From: Epiperipatus broadwayi
Taxonomy: Eukaryota; Onychophora; Udeonychophora; Euonychophora; Peripatidae
Assembly: GCA_028023455.1 (NCBI GenBank)
Contig: JAQFVV010012434.1
Span: 3,542,928 to 3,606,927, forward strand
DNA length: 64,000 nucleotides
Reading direction: 5' to 3'
Numbering within the stretch: the stretch's first letter is position 1; each line of letters opens with the position of its first letter. This document shows positions 25,684 to 37,339 of this stretch, piece by piece. The translations under genes were made by a program, and so were the position numbers. The notes beneath the pieces are model-generated. The model ran no database searches and was not told where the DNA came from. It saw nothing but the letters and a program-made list of their open reading frames with translations.

Positions 25684-26248
25684 GAAAGAGGTAGTTAATT
25701 TCTGACTCTTTTTTCGTTTATGTAAAACAAATCTTACACTTGTTCGGCGGTTTTGGTATAGCGCCATCTTTTGGACATAAATAACAAGTGATAGCAGGTT
25801 ACGTGATTAACTTGTATTTGTTTTTTCATAAATATACCTTTAGAGTTTTCTTGCAATGATATATATTGCAGAGACTTTGATTATATGGTGATTCTGAACT
25901 GAGATCAGACCCATATAAATATCTAGCTTGCTAGGCTGGGTTTGAAGACTTTTCCGGTCTGAAAAATTCACGCTTGCAATCTGATAGAAACGTTTTGCAT
26001 AAACACTTGAGAGTCAGTGTTTTAGATCTAGTTTCTATACTCTATCTCCCATTGAGGATAGCAAATCAGCTTGAAATCAGCTGATCTGGGAGTGAGCAAA
26101 TGAAAGAGGTAGTTAATTTCTGACTCTTTTTTCGTTTATGTAAAACAAATCTTACACTTGTTCGGCGGTTTTGGTATAGCGCCATCTTTTGGACATAAAT
26201 AACAAGTGATAGCAGGTTACGTGATTAACTTGTATTTGTTTTTTCATA
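25684..26248. mobile_element. Compact element with identical 147-bp direct repeats (TRIM- or retrozyme-like)
   Basis: Direct repeats 25684-25830 and 26102-26248 (GAAAGAGGTAGTTAATT to TTTTTTCATA) look identical base for base, so the insertion is very recent or the repeats have been homogenised. The internal part is 271 bp and non-coding, and the repeat period is 418 bp. The element lies in an AT tract that would hide a target duplication. Neither a primer-binding site nor a good polypurine tract is evident next to the repeats, which weakens an ordinary LTR/TRIM reading. The motif CTGAACTGAGATCAGACCC (25893) recurs almost exactly in the family B monomer near 30813. The repeat also has CpG-bearing pieces (TTCGGCGG, TAGCGCCATC), unusual for this window. 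Confidence 0.65.
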
Positions 26249-27429
26249 TATATATATATTAGCAAATAAATCATTATCCAAAGTCATAGAAGCTTATAAT
26301 ACTTTGGATCAATAATAAATCATACACTAAATATTACTAACTTATCAATACATTAAATGTGACAATGCTTACAACATCAGCAAATTTCCACACTTAAAAC
26401 TGAATGATACCCTGATGATTATACATTATACAATTTATCCATTAATTATCCAATATATACATATGAATTTATACACCATTTATATATCACAAATTTAAAT
26501 AGCTATGATGCTAAAATGTTTAATATGGTTAACAAAATAAAAGTAAATCAGTAATTTACAGGGTTCATGTTATATTTCAAACAAATAAAAAATTTTAAAT
26601 TTACTTTTATTAATAAAAATTTTAACAAACACGCACATATATTAATAAATGTTAAATTTAATAATTATTACAGAACTTATAGTAATTATGTATATAAAAA
26701 ATAATAGTTATAGAGATGGTTTTTTTATTATGAAAAGTTGTTTGAATATTTTAAAAGTAAAATTGAAATGTAAAAAATTATCTTTGTTATTCAATTCAAC
26801 TATTTGTTGACTTTAATTAATGATTTGTTAAGAAATGCTGGCAGAAGCTATAAATTTTAGCAGTCTGTTGTGATATCTATTTTAGACCTGTAATAATTTT
26901 AGTGATAATAATAATAATAGTTATACAATAATATATATTTTAAAGATGTACTGTAATAAATAATAGTTTTGAAAAATATTCTTATTGATAATTCAATCAA
27001 GAGATTACTAGGTTAATACTAACCATTTTAATATCAGCAATTCATCATTCAGAATGGAATTGCAATGATGTTAGCCATGTCTCACAAAAATTTTATGAAC
27101 CACAATTAAATAGAGAATGAGTTCATGTGTTTCCAAAATATTGCCAAGGGTAATACACTGACACAACGATGGATTATTTTCTAGATTCTAATTAAAATTT
27201 TTACTAACAGATTAATCTCTATCAGTTTTATATAAATTAATATTTTTACATTGATAAATTCATAATAAATCAAACTAACATTATACATATAGCAAAAATT
27301 GATTTTTAAAAGAACAGGATGTTTCTATAAAATTATTAACAAGTTAATAATTAAATTACAATTTTATACCATTAACATTATATAAACAAAAAAAAATTCA
27401 TAATGTATTTTAAATGTTACAACTGCAAA

Positions 27430-28900
27430 ATAATAACAAGAATAATAGTAGTGTGAAGATCTAGTCCATTGGGAGTGGGTGTTCTGCCAAGATATTTAGC
27501 TGATACTGCAACAGCTTTCTGCCCCTATAATAGCTTTGTGCAAAGTGATGAGATTTTTGAAGTGAAATATTTTAAAAATTTTATTATGGGGGGAAAAGTA
27601 GGTAATTTTCATAATAATAAGCATGTTGAATAATTAAACTTTGGAATAAATTAAAAGATAGGCCTTTGGAAAGGAAGTTGTGATTTTTGTTGTAGTTTTT
27701 TGTAGTTTCTTTTGTATGATTTGTCTCATTGTGTTTGCCCCATGTAAAATGGAAAGCCAAGAAAAGTAGTAGGTCTGCCTTGAAGATTTTTGTATAAGAC
27801 TTGTTTACATATATAAACCAGGCAGCTGTTTTGTTGAGGTTGAATCATAGCTTAAAATTAGAATATATTATTCAAGCATCTTTCACAATATTGGAAAGTG
27901 TTCACAAGATTTGAAAAAGATAGTGATGTCATCCATGTATGCTACACATGGAATATACTGTTTAGTGTGTAGGATTTGAATTCCTGGTAGTTTCTGTTGA
28001 ATTTTTTTTATGAGTGGATCAATAAAAAATGTAAACAGGAGCAAACTTAAAGATGAGACTTGTGAGATTGATTGTGTGGGTGTGAATTCTGGTGATTTTC
28101 TACCATTAAATGTAATGTAAATCTCTCTATTAAGTAAAAGATTGGCAATTACATAAAGTAGGGTAGGAGGGATGGTAGTGTTAGCTAGCTTATCTAGTAG
28201 TATTTTGATTGGCACTGAACTGAAAGCTGCCTCAATGTCTAATTGAACAACAATTGGTGGGTATCATTTCTGTTTTTGTATTGCATTCATGAGTATCTTG
28301 AAAAGTAATGCAGCCTGTCTGGTAGATGACCCTTTCTTGGCAAACTGAAAAGGTTAGATTAGTGGAAGTATATGTGGTTCAAGTTGATCTTTTATAATCT
28401 TTTCCAGGCTCTTAATGCCTAATGATCACATAGAAATAGGTCAAGACTGGTAAATGTTGATATGGGAACTGATTTTTTATTAAAAGGTACGATAGCTATT
28501 CTATTTAGTTCTTTAATATTGTAAATCTTCTAGGACAAATAGTTGGCTAGATTACATACATAATGTAGTAAATTGGCTCAAATGTAAAAAACAAACATAG
28601 GAATGAGGTTGGTTTCTGGGATGACATAAGATGTCAATTCTGGCAAGTTAGGCCAAAATAGATTTGTTGTTCCTGAAGTTTTTTCTTAAAATGGTGAAAA
28701 ATAGACTGCATCATGTTTTGTCCAGCATACATGACTCCTTCAGCTTGTATTGCCATAGGACCCTCAATGTGGGGGATATCCAAGGGTCCAATGAATGTAA
28801 CCCCTAGACCATATATGAGGCTGGCTGAGATAAACTTGAATTTTTTGCAGTTAGATATTCTTTAAGTTTATTGCCTGTATATTACATATTTGTGTAAGTT
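27430..28900 (-). pseudogene. Decayed LINE reverse transcriptase
   Basis: Minus-strand pieces appear in RT order: 'SLGIKSLEKIIKDQLEPHILP' (about 28440-28380), 'FQFAKKGSSTRQAAL' (about 28350), 'PPIVVQLDIEAAFSSVPIK' (palm A region, about 28260), and then the open frame 28215-27883. That frame holds 'NLLLNREIYITFNGR', a mutated 'GIPQGSSLSPLL' palm B region and 'AYMDDITIFF', where palm motif C has Y-M-D-D. A thumb-like stretch ('FKADLLLFLAFHFTWG') continues to about 27700. The ordering and 'LDIEAAF' suggest a non-LTR element of the I/Jockey/R1 group, though the clade is not secure. Several stops and frameshifts make it non-functional. Confidence 0.65.
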
Positions 28901-29079
28901 ATATATATTCTATTGAGAGTCTTGTACTGTCTGGGATATAGTGATTCACTTGCATATTTCATCTGTTATTGCTAGAAGACAAGAGAGTGGGGGGGTATGT
29001 TAAATGATCAATGTTGAATGAGAATATGTTGATGAATGCTAAGTACTTTTGAATCGGATCAAGTATGATGACATCCAGT

Positions 29080-29960
29080 TTTCATAATATATGTATCCAA
29101 AAACAAAAACTCTGTGGTAGATGTAGGAAGCAATGTATGAATTGTTCTTTCACATACAAAAAACTGTAAATTTTGCAGCATCAATCATAAGGCAGTTCAC
29201 TGCACTTTCATGCTTACTCACAGTCACTCTAACAGATAGACCACCACCATCATTTGAATATATATACCATTTCTCTTACAGTCTGTCATAAGGATATCTA
29301 GCCAAATACATATTAAATCTACAAACAAATACACATACCGGAAAATCTACAATTTATTATACCCAGATGCTTCTGCAGGAACACTCATACCAATGCTAGG
29401 AATCAACCCAACAATCATCAATTACTTAGAAGGTTCAGAAAATGGTTATTAAAGCCTAAATACTTCAATTCATATTGAGAGTCAATCTCCATGCACTACC
29501 AACCCCATATTTCCTTTGCTTTTGATGTCTATAGACCAACATTGATCCTTTCTGCAATATTTGTCATACAGCAGAGAAAACACAACAGTACATATTTTAC
29601 ACCTGCCAAGCTCTATCTAATACTCATAAAGTCATGATGGATACCTATCGTTGTCAAAACATCTCAATAAGAAACATTATGGAATCATATCAAAAACCTT
29701 CTACACCCACAGTTTGTGCAGTTACATTCCTATTATGTGCATACTGGTGTACTTGTTGCAGCTTCACATTTGGAAATAATACTAGACATCATCCAGCTAC
29801 TTTTACAAACAAACTACAACAATTAAAGGCCCAAATTGCAAAATTATTCTCCCAGACATTGTAGCTGCAACATGGTCACTTATAAAACAACTTTTTAATC
29901 TATAACGAAAGTACATTGGCTTAAATAAACAACAATCAATCACATCTTCACAAGCATAAC
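29080..29960 (+). pseudogene. LINE-like C-terminal fragment with zinc-finger-like motif
   Basis: Plus-strand frames include 'DPFCNICHTAEKTQQYIFYTCQALS' spread over two pieces near 29540-29620, fitting the C..C....E...H/Y.....C pattern at the C terminus of several non-LTR elements. The open frame 29634-29864 continues it. An earlier cysteine-rich stretch ('CGRCRKQCMNC') is at about 29110. The strand is opposite to the RT at 27.4-28.9 kb, so this is a separate fragment or an inverted piece. Function cannot be assigned beyond that. Confidence 0.4.
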
Positions 29961-30228
29961 AACAGATATTGTTCAATCATGCAGATACTTTCCAAAATCA
30001 CCTAATATTGTAAATACATATTAATTAATAGACTACAATGGTCATATCACTATAAGAATAACAAGGGCAACAAAAGCACCCATGGAACTCACAAGTGAAC
30101 TCATTACATGTAAAACTATTGTAATCATTGAACCATAGGCATGATTGCTTCTGCAACCCATCTCAACCAGATTATGTAAAATTTAATTTAACCTTTTTGA
30201 AAAATTAATAAAGATCTATCTTTGAAAC

Positions 30229-30408
<180 letters not shown>

Positions 30409-30538
30409 TAAACAAAGGCAAAACTTTCCATACAGTATGCCACCCTGTGCCAACCAGAGTAATCAATGGATGCCAGAAGGCTTGTGCATAAAATCCCTAT
30501 CTAGTGCCTACTTATCCAATATCCCCAGACTAGATCAG

Positions 30539-30597
30539 ATCCAAGGCTCCTCACTGATGATGGCCACAAGCCAGAAACTAGTCTGGGGATATTGGAT
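30539..30597 (+). ncRNA. Type I hammerhead ribozyme, family B copy 1
   Basis: All parts can be placed. Stem I outer ATCCAA (30539-30544) pairs with TTGGAT (30592-30597); an internal loop GGC/TA follows. Stem I inner TCCTCA (30548-30553) pairs with TGGGGA (30584-30589), one U-G wobble. Core CTGATGA is 30554-30560. Stem II TGGC, loop CACAA, GCCA is 30561-30573. GAAA is 30574-30577. Stem III is just two pairs (A-U and C-G) with loop TA, followed by the cleavage triplet GTC (30581-30583). Such minimal stem III hammerheads are known in Penelope-like elements and retrozymes. Cleavage is expected after C30583. Activity is inferred from sequence only. Confidence 0.85.
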
Positions 30598-30976
30598 GAG
30601 TAGGCACTAGATAGGGATTTTACACACGTCTTCTGGCATCCATTGATTACTCTGGTTGGCACAGGGTGGCACTACTGTATGGAGAGTTTTGCCTTTGTTT
30701 ACAACAATTATGTGCTGGTATAAGAGATGGTAATCATGTGATGTTTAGTGGTTTAACACCAATCCTGCCTAATATGGTTGTTTAAGAGCCAAAGACACCA
30801 AAATGTATGGGTGCTGAATTGAGTTCAGACCCATACGATTATATAAACTATTGAGCTTAGATTGAAAATATTATTGTGTTTTCAATTTCATTCTCATAGT
30901 TTTGTTGTAAAGTAGAGTTAAAAGGTGGCTGCTGGAGGGTTGCATTAGATCCTAAGATCTAGGTGCAGTGCTCTCA

Positions 30977-31040
30977 GATCCAAGACTCCTCACTGATGAT
31001 GGCCACAAGACAGAAACTAGTCTGAGGATATTGTATGAGT
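30977..31040 (+). ncRNA. Type I hammerhead ribozyme, family B copy 2
   Basis: CTGATGA is at 30993-30999, followed by TGGC, CACAA, GACA, GAAAC, TA and GTC. Inner stem I is TCCTCA/TGAGGA, fully Watson-Crick, where copy 1 has a U-G wobble. Stem II has one mismatch (G opposite A) and outer stem I one mismatch. The core is intact, so weak activity is possible. Confidence 0.75.
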
Positions 31041-31234
31041 AGTCACTAGATAGGGATTTTATGTGCAAGCCTTCTAGCATCCATTGATTACTCTGGTTGG
31101 AACAGGGTGGCACTACTGTATGGAGAGTTTTGCCTTTGTTTACAACAATTATGTGCTAGTATAAGAGTTGGCGATCATGTGATTATTATTATTATTATTA
31201 TTATTATGTTTCAAAAAGGGAACTTTATTAGGTC

Positions 31235-33740
31235 TAAGTAATTTTACAAGTTATGTCGATTACATTGGCATATTTGGTTATTTTTTGACTCCTTTTTTAC
31301 TTATATTTTTATTAATTTATATTTTAGTTATTTGATCTTTACTTGAATCTCTCTCTTTATTTTCTATTACTTTATTTTATGACCAGTTGCTTTTTTTTGT
31401 AATTAATCACTTAATATCTATTGTCAAATTTTTTACTCAATGCTAATATTAAGTACATTTTTATCTTTAATATTTTTTTTTACAGCTTCCATTTTAAAAC
31501 ACCAATCTTCACTTTGTATCAAATCATATGATATATATACCTGATTTCTTCTTCAGAATTTTCCCTTATGATTTTGATTATCACTGAATACTTTTGTTTA
31601 TCTATTCCATATTTGAAATGTTTTTTAAATTTTAATTTTAACTCTAAGTAAGTAATTAGCTCATATTATTTCATAGTAAATAGTTATCTTTTATATTATT
31701 GCCAGTTATCATTTCATTGTTATTTAATAAGTTTTCTTACTAATTTATTTTTATTGTTATTATTAAGATTATTAAAAGCATTTTTGGAAAAAACTTATTT
31801 CTCAAATGTATATTATTAATATGTTAATATGTGCCAGTAGGTTGTTTTTTCACTGATAAAATACATTTATTACAATGATAATTATTAACTAAAATTTAAG
31901 AGCGTGTGTGTGTGTGTGTTTTATTCAACTTCGAAATGAAGTAAATGTTTTGACATCGACACTTAGCGATCGTATGACATTCTGCCCATTTTCTAAATTT
32001 TTAACATAGTAAATTATGATGGTTTTTTTTTTTTTTGCAAAAATTTTTGATAATAATTATTCAATAATGGTAATAAATTTTAAAATGAAATCTGATTCTA
32101 CAATTTAATATTAAATAGAAATTACATAATTTTGTAGATCAATTAATTTTTTTCTGACAGCTTAACTAAAGTGAAGATTAACATAGATTAATTAAGCAAC
32201 ATATTTTATTGTTTCCTTTTCTTGATTTCATTATTAGCATCAACTAGGGGAGGCTGAGAAACTTATCAAAACACATTAAGTTTTCAATGATTGATTTACT
32301 TCTCCAAACATTCAGACTTTCTGGATCTCTACTTCCTACCTTCTTTCCCTTTGTTCCTGGAGCATGAAACCTAATCTAGGATCCACTAGGGTCATTATCT
32401 AGTTATATGAGCTGAGGGATAATTGAGGTGACACCTGAGTAAACCTACTTTTAGAGAGTGATTGGTCTAAGACGTGAAGGAGAAATCAGTCTGGCTAATA
32501 AAACAAAATACTGCAAAAGCAATTAAGATACTTCAGAATTTGATGTAGTATTAACAGATTAAAAAACAATTAAATTATACTCGTTTTAAAATTTAACTTA
32601 ATATTTAAAATATTCAGTCATATATATACATTGTAATTATTTTAATTTTTAAAGCAATGAATAAGCTATAATGGTTTTATTGTCTCATTTTAAATATCAA
32701 TCAATCTGCATATACCTGCGTTAAACTTTATGCGCGCTGCATGTGTGTGTGTATATTTGTTCTATTTGTTTCCTGTATAATTTCATGTATAATAATAACA
32801 TAAGGCTTATATCCGTTATAACTTTATCAAATAATTTATAATAATTGACTTACAATAATTGTGAAGGGTATATATGAAACAAAAAAAAGATATTAACTAG
32901 AAATGAATTTGATGAGCCTTATTATTACATTAATAAATATGTCACTGAAAAATTAAAAAAGTCAGAAATGATGTGTCATTCTCGAGAAGTGTCATCCAAG
33001 TGATTGCCATGAATTGATTTGGTATTATCTAATAATGACCATATTAATAATAAGTTTTACTAAATATGTAAAAATAGACTATCATTGATCTAACACCACT
33101 AATTTAAAAACTTATTCAAACATAATTGCAAAGTACTTGGGATCTCTGCACAGTATTTTTAATAGTTGTAGGCTTACAAATAGCTAAGTTTCTTTACTTA
33201 AATGAAATCAGAATTTTGATACATATCTAACATAAAAAGAAAGCTTGGCATGGGACTGTTTTAAGACTGTAATTGACATCTTAATGAATGCTTATCAGGA
33301 TTTAGGATATGTTTCTGAAATTGCATTTTCAATGAGAGATTTTATATACTTATGATGAAAAAGTAGTATGAGTGAATGCTCAGTATGTTGATTGAATTTT
33401 GCTGGAATTAATATTTCTAAAAAAAGGAATTCATCACACAAAAAAAGAAGAGGGTTATCATTGAAAAGTGAACATTAGTTTTATTCATATTTGACAATTT
33501 TTGTAGACAATATTCTAAATATAAATAATTTTTGAATATAATGATAATAGTTTTCAACTTATATTTTAATTAAATGTCTAGCTAGTGTGATTTGGTGTAC
33601 TAATGGAATGTAAAGTTCAGAATATTGTTTTTTGAATCAATTTCACATCTGCCTTTTGTGACAAACTTTTTATGAATTTTTAATCAATAAATCCATTTGA
33701 CTATCTCTTATCTATCTCTGGCAGAAAACAATTAAATATA
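31235..33740. other. Non-coding AT-rich stretch
   Basis: Two short GT runs (about 31904-31920 and 32741-32752) are present. The stretch 32240-32520 is less AT-rich than its surroundings (CTGAGGGATAATTGAGGTGACACC and neighbours) and may be an old unclassified repeat. I see no ORF or RNA motif in it that I recognise. Confidence 0.4.
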
Positions 33741-33748
33741 TATTAATA

Positions 33749-34178
33749 TTTGTATATTGGACTATTTCTATCATCTAAAATTAAGTATTGAATGTCTTTA
33801 GAAAAATCACTAATCAACTTTGCTTTTAGGAAAAAGTGGAGAAATTAGGAGGCTCAGTTGGTTAGAGTATTACCTTAAAATTCCATATTCAATAAGCTAA
33901 GGGTTCAGGTTCAATTCCCCAGCTAATACTGTTACTGGTCAGGCCAGCAACATCAAAATCTAATTACCCTGGTTTGGTTCCCATGATAGTACTGTCATTG
34001 GTTAGACCAGCAACACCTGAAGAAGAGAGGAGAACAATGTCACTTGAAATATTGTGCATATACTAACCTGTGTGCTATTAATAACAGTTGAATGTAATTG
34101 AAAATTTAAATAAAATTAAATTTTTCTAAAAACATTTAATACATTATATTAGATGATAGAAATAGTCTAATATACAAA
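33749..34178 (+). mobile_element. tRNA-containing element with terminal inverted repeats, copy 1
   Basis: TTTGTATATTGGACTATTTC at the left and GAAATAGTCTAATATACAAA at the right are inverted repeats that extend inward about 55 bp (to the TCTTTAGAAAAAT region). The possible duplication TAATA flanks both ends (33744-33748 and 34179-34183). Inside is a tRNA-like promoter: A box GGCTCAGTTGGTTAGAG (33851-33867) and B box GGTTCAATTCC (33908-33918), about 40 bp apart with a long anticodon region. A hammerhead-like core follows near 34017. SINEs do not normally have inverted termini, so this is either a SINE captured by a MITE or a composite element. The second copy at 42.4 kb shows the composition is heritable. 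Confidence 0.7.
34017..34049 (+). ncRNA. Hammerhead-like core in the tRNA-containing element
   Basis: CTGAAGA (34017-34023) fits the CUGANGA consensus and GAAA lies at 34046-34049. Stem II between them is damaged here, but taking this copy with the one at 42.5 kb, an AGAGA/TCTCT pairing can be inferred. The following ATATTGTGCATAT can form a short stem III. I could not place stem I securely, so this is a candidate only. Confidence 0.35.
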
Positions 34179-34442
34179 TAATACTAAAATACCATCATTA
34201 CAAACCTTCAGGAAAATAGTAAATATATATCTGGAGTCTGTGCTTAAAGTTCTAACTCTTGTACAAACAGTGTTATCAATTAAGTGTTCACTCAACATAG
34301 TTAATATGGCTAAGAGCTTGCAAAAATTTTTGTATTAGCATTTTATAAAGTAAATTAATCTAATATATTTATTATCTTTAAAATTTAAGCCTTTAAATAT
34401 CACATGACCATTATTTTTTATGCTTGCTTTTAGCTGTTATTA

Positions 34443-34662
34443 AAACAGACAAAACTCTCTATATGTATTGCCACTCAGTGCACGACAGAGTAAACAATGG
34501 ATGCCAGAAGGTTTGTGCAAGGCCACAAGCCAGAAACTAGTCTGGGGATATTGGATGAATAGGCACTAGATGAGGATTTTATGCACAAGCCTTCTGGCAT
34601 CCATTGATTACTCTGGCTTGCACTGAGTGGTAATATGTATAGAGACTTTTTCCTGTTTTTAT
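34443..34662. repeat. Family B repeat, short foldback copy
   Basis: An inverted partial unit (about 34445-34519) abuts a direct unit that begins inside stem II of the hammerhead (GGCCACAAGCCAGAAACTAG, at about 34520). CTGATGA is missing, so the ribozyme is dead. As at 30.5 kb, the break between inverted and direct units falls within the ribozyme. Confidence 0.75.
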
Positions 34663-34669
34663 ATCTTTA

Positions 34670-36945
34670 AAATTCAATGAAAGTTTCAAATTTTAAAATT
34701 TACAATGTTTATAAATAGTTAAATTTCAAATTTTATTTTTTTTATCATGGTTGCAATTAACCATTTCGATTAATGCACTAAACAATTTTTTTTGTTGTTG
34801 AAAAACTGCCAAAATATTAGTTGGACTTTTACTAGTTTAAAGTCAAGACCTTTATACAAAAATGTATTATAATTTGTTTAAAAAAATATATCAGCACACT
34901 AAAATTGAAAAAAGGAATAATAAAATAGATGTATTACCAATATTAGTCAAAACTTAAAATGTGCCTATGGTAAAAATAAAACTGAGGTCCCAAAAATATA
35001 TAGTTACTTTTATCTTATCAGTTTTGTATAACTATATAAATAATTTGATATGAGTTCAAAACCTTAGGGCGTTTTTGACTTTCTGATCATTAGCTTGATA
35101 ATAATAATAAAAATTGAATAGCATATTGCTTAGGGATTCAAAAGCAGTTTGAGTGCTGGAAATACCAGAACTGGAATTAATATGAGGACCATATGCTCCA
35201 GAGTATGGCTACCACAGCACTAAATTATGCAAGGAAGCTTGCTAATATAAAGGAGTTAATGGTGACAATTAGATATCTACCTATGAGGAGCCAAAGTCCT
35301 CATTTTATAAAAGTTATAGATTATAGCATTATCATTTTGTGCCAATTGGGTTTTCAATAAGTATAGTGAATATTTACCCTTAAATGCATTTTAAAATATA
35401 CATTCAAATAAAGCACCATTAATTTAACAAGAATTTAACATCTGAATTTTTAGATTAACAATAGGAGAATTTTTCAGTGTTCCTTCTTGTTTTATTCTAT
35501 GTTTGGTAAGCTATATATATACACGTTATGGAGAAATATTAAGTGGCTGCAAGCCAGAAAGAAAATTTTAAATTTGCTTTAAAATCCTCCAACTATGTGA
35601 AAACAACCTTTAAAATTTGCTCAGTTTGAATCCAGGCTTATGGTTTGTGATAAATAAGTGGATGTACTATCCATTGCATCGAAAGCCTAATTTTTATCAT
35701 TAGTACATCCTATTATATATATATAGTTCTATTATTAATAAAACTCTATATAAAGTTGTTTTAACTTCTTTCAAAAAAATAAAAATTTACGAATAAGCAT
35801 AAAACTTTTATTATCTTTTTTTTTTTTTTTAATGACAGTATTTATTGAGTTTTGTTATTTTAGAATTCTGACACTTTATAACAGTCTACCATTTCATTTT
35901 ATTGTAAAACTTTACTTTAAAATAACTGTATGAAAACATCAGTTTATAAACTTAGTAGTTAACTATTAAAAACAGTTAAACAATTATAAAATTTGATTTA
36001 GATAAAAATTAAATAAAGTAGCCAAATTTGTTAACATTCAATAATTTAAATGAAATTTCAATAATTTTAATGAATATTTTTTCCCTCCTCAAAGACAATG
36101 ACCATATTCTTTCTTTTTTACAGTTAGGGTGACAACAATTACATAGTCAATCATAATAATATGGCTTTGCACTCACGTTAGTCGCGTGCTGACTACCTGA
36201 AAAAAAAAACTGCATTGCTTATAAACTGGAAAAAATTTCCAAGATTCTTTAGACTTGGATTCAAACTCAGGCAGTGAGCTATTAAGCAAATGTACTAATT
36301 AGTAGATTATAATACTTTTTTTTTTTTTTAAAAAAACAACAACTAAGTAAATTATATAATAAAAGTTTTAACTTACAAATAGGACATATCTTAAGTTAAA
36401 TTATGACTTCTTTTTCTCCTCTCCACTTGCCAACAGTTTTAAAAATAAATAATCGAAAGGATTCATTGTTCAGCAATTTATACCAAGTTCAAATTAGAAG
36501 TGCCAGTACTGGCATAATCCATGAATCTTGAACTTTAGAGACTGCCAGTCTACTATCGTACCAAATCCTTCAAGACCATATTTCCTATTTAAAAAGAAAA
36601 CAATTAATGTAATAAAAAATATTTTTAATTTAATTTATTTTATAAAAAAAAGATAAATGATATTTGAAATAAAGCTGTAAATAATGTATTGTTTGAATGT
36701 TCATAAGAAATTTGATTACCAGATTTGACAAAGACTGTTCTCCTCGTTCATGGATTTTGAATTCTAGAACCTGTCACTTCATCAATGATCCAAAGCACAG
36801 ATGGCATATTTAGAGTTAGTTTTGAATAATTTTTTGCATAAATAACTTTTGTTGAATGTTTCAAATAGTAGTCAATTTTTTTCTAAGAAAATAATTTTCA
36901 TTCTAATAATACTTATAATCTGAAATGCAATAAATTTACAGGTTA
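34670..36945. other. Mostly non-coding stretch with one dispersed repeat
   Basis: The block at about 35100-35290 (CAGTTTGAGTGCTGGAAATACCAGAAC...AATTATGCAAGGAAGC) is a diverged relative of 48450-48600. B-box-like pieces (GTTTGAATCC at about 35630 and, inverted, near 36260) hint at other degraded tRNA-derived repeats but are too weak to call. No gene is seen. Confidence 0.4.
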
Positions 36946-36949
36946 TAAA

Positions 36950-37190
36950 TGTGAATTGATGCAGTGCTCTCAGTTCCAAGGCTCCTCACTGATAAAAGCC
37001 ACAAGCTAGAAACTAGTCTGGGGATACTGGATGAGTAGGTGTTAGATGGGGAATTTATGCATAAACTTTTTTGCATCCATTGATTATGCTGTTCTGCACT
37101 GGGTGGTACTACTATCTGGAGAGTTTTGCTTCTGTTATAACAGCTTGTGTAAGCATAGGGAATGGTAATCATGTGATGTTTAATAGTTTA
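36950..37190 (+). repeat. Family B repeat, single monomer with broken hammerhead
   Basis: It runs from GATGCAGTGCTCTCAG to GGTAATCATGTGATGTTTAAT. The core reads CTGATAA in place of CTGATGA, so an essential G is lost. Stem II AAGC/GCTA keeps three pairs, with an A-T where copy 1 at 30.55 kb has G-C (compensatory). GAAAC, TA and GTC are intact. The 78-codon minus frame 36936-37172 lies across this repeat; similar open frames in other copies look accidental. Confidence 0.75.
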
Positions 37191-37339
37191 AAAACAAGCA
37201 TTGAATTTAGATTTATCCTTATCTCATGTAAAAAATCCAGATTTTAGAATGATCTGTAATATCAAACAGTTGTTTTGGTTATTAAATTTTGTAAGACTAT
37301 AACCATAATTTTCAATTATTAATGATAAATTATAGAATG

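Noticed and set aside
25900-26100. Possible hammerhead in the interior of the compact direct-repeat element (TTGAAGA...GGTCTGAAA and, inverted, CTGATTTG...GAAACTAG)
   Set aside because: The CUGANGA core is not intact in either reading and no stem II of proper length sits between core and GAAA.
36150-36320. B-box-like GTTTGAATCC pieces near 35.6 and 36.3 kb as tRNA SINEs
   Set aside because: No convincing A box at the right distance and no duplication or tail.
36936-37172. 78-codon minus frame across a family B repeat
   Set aside because: Other copies of the repeat have different stops. Conservation is explained by the RNA motif and not by a protein.
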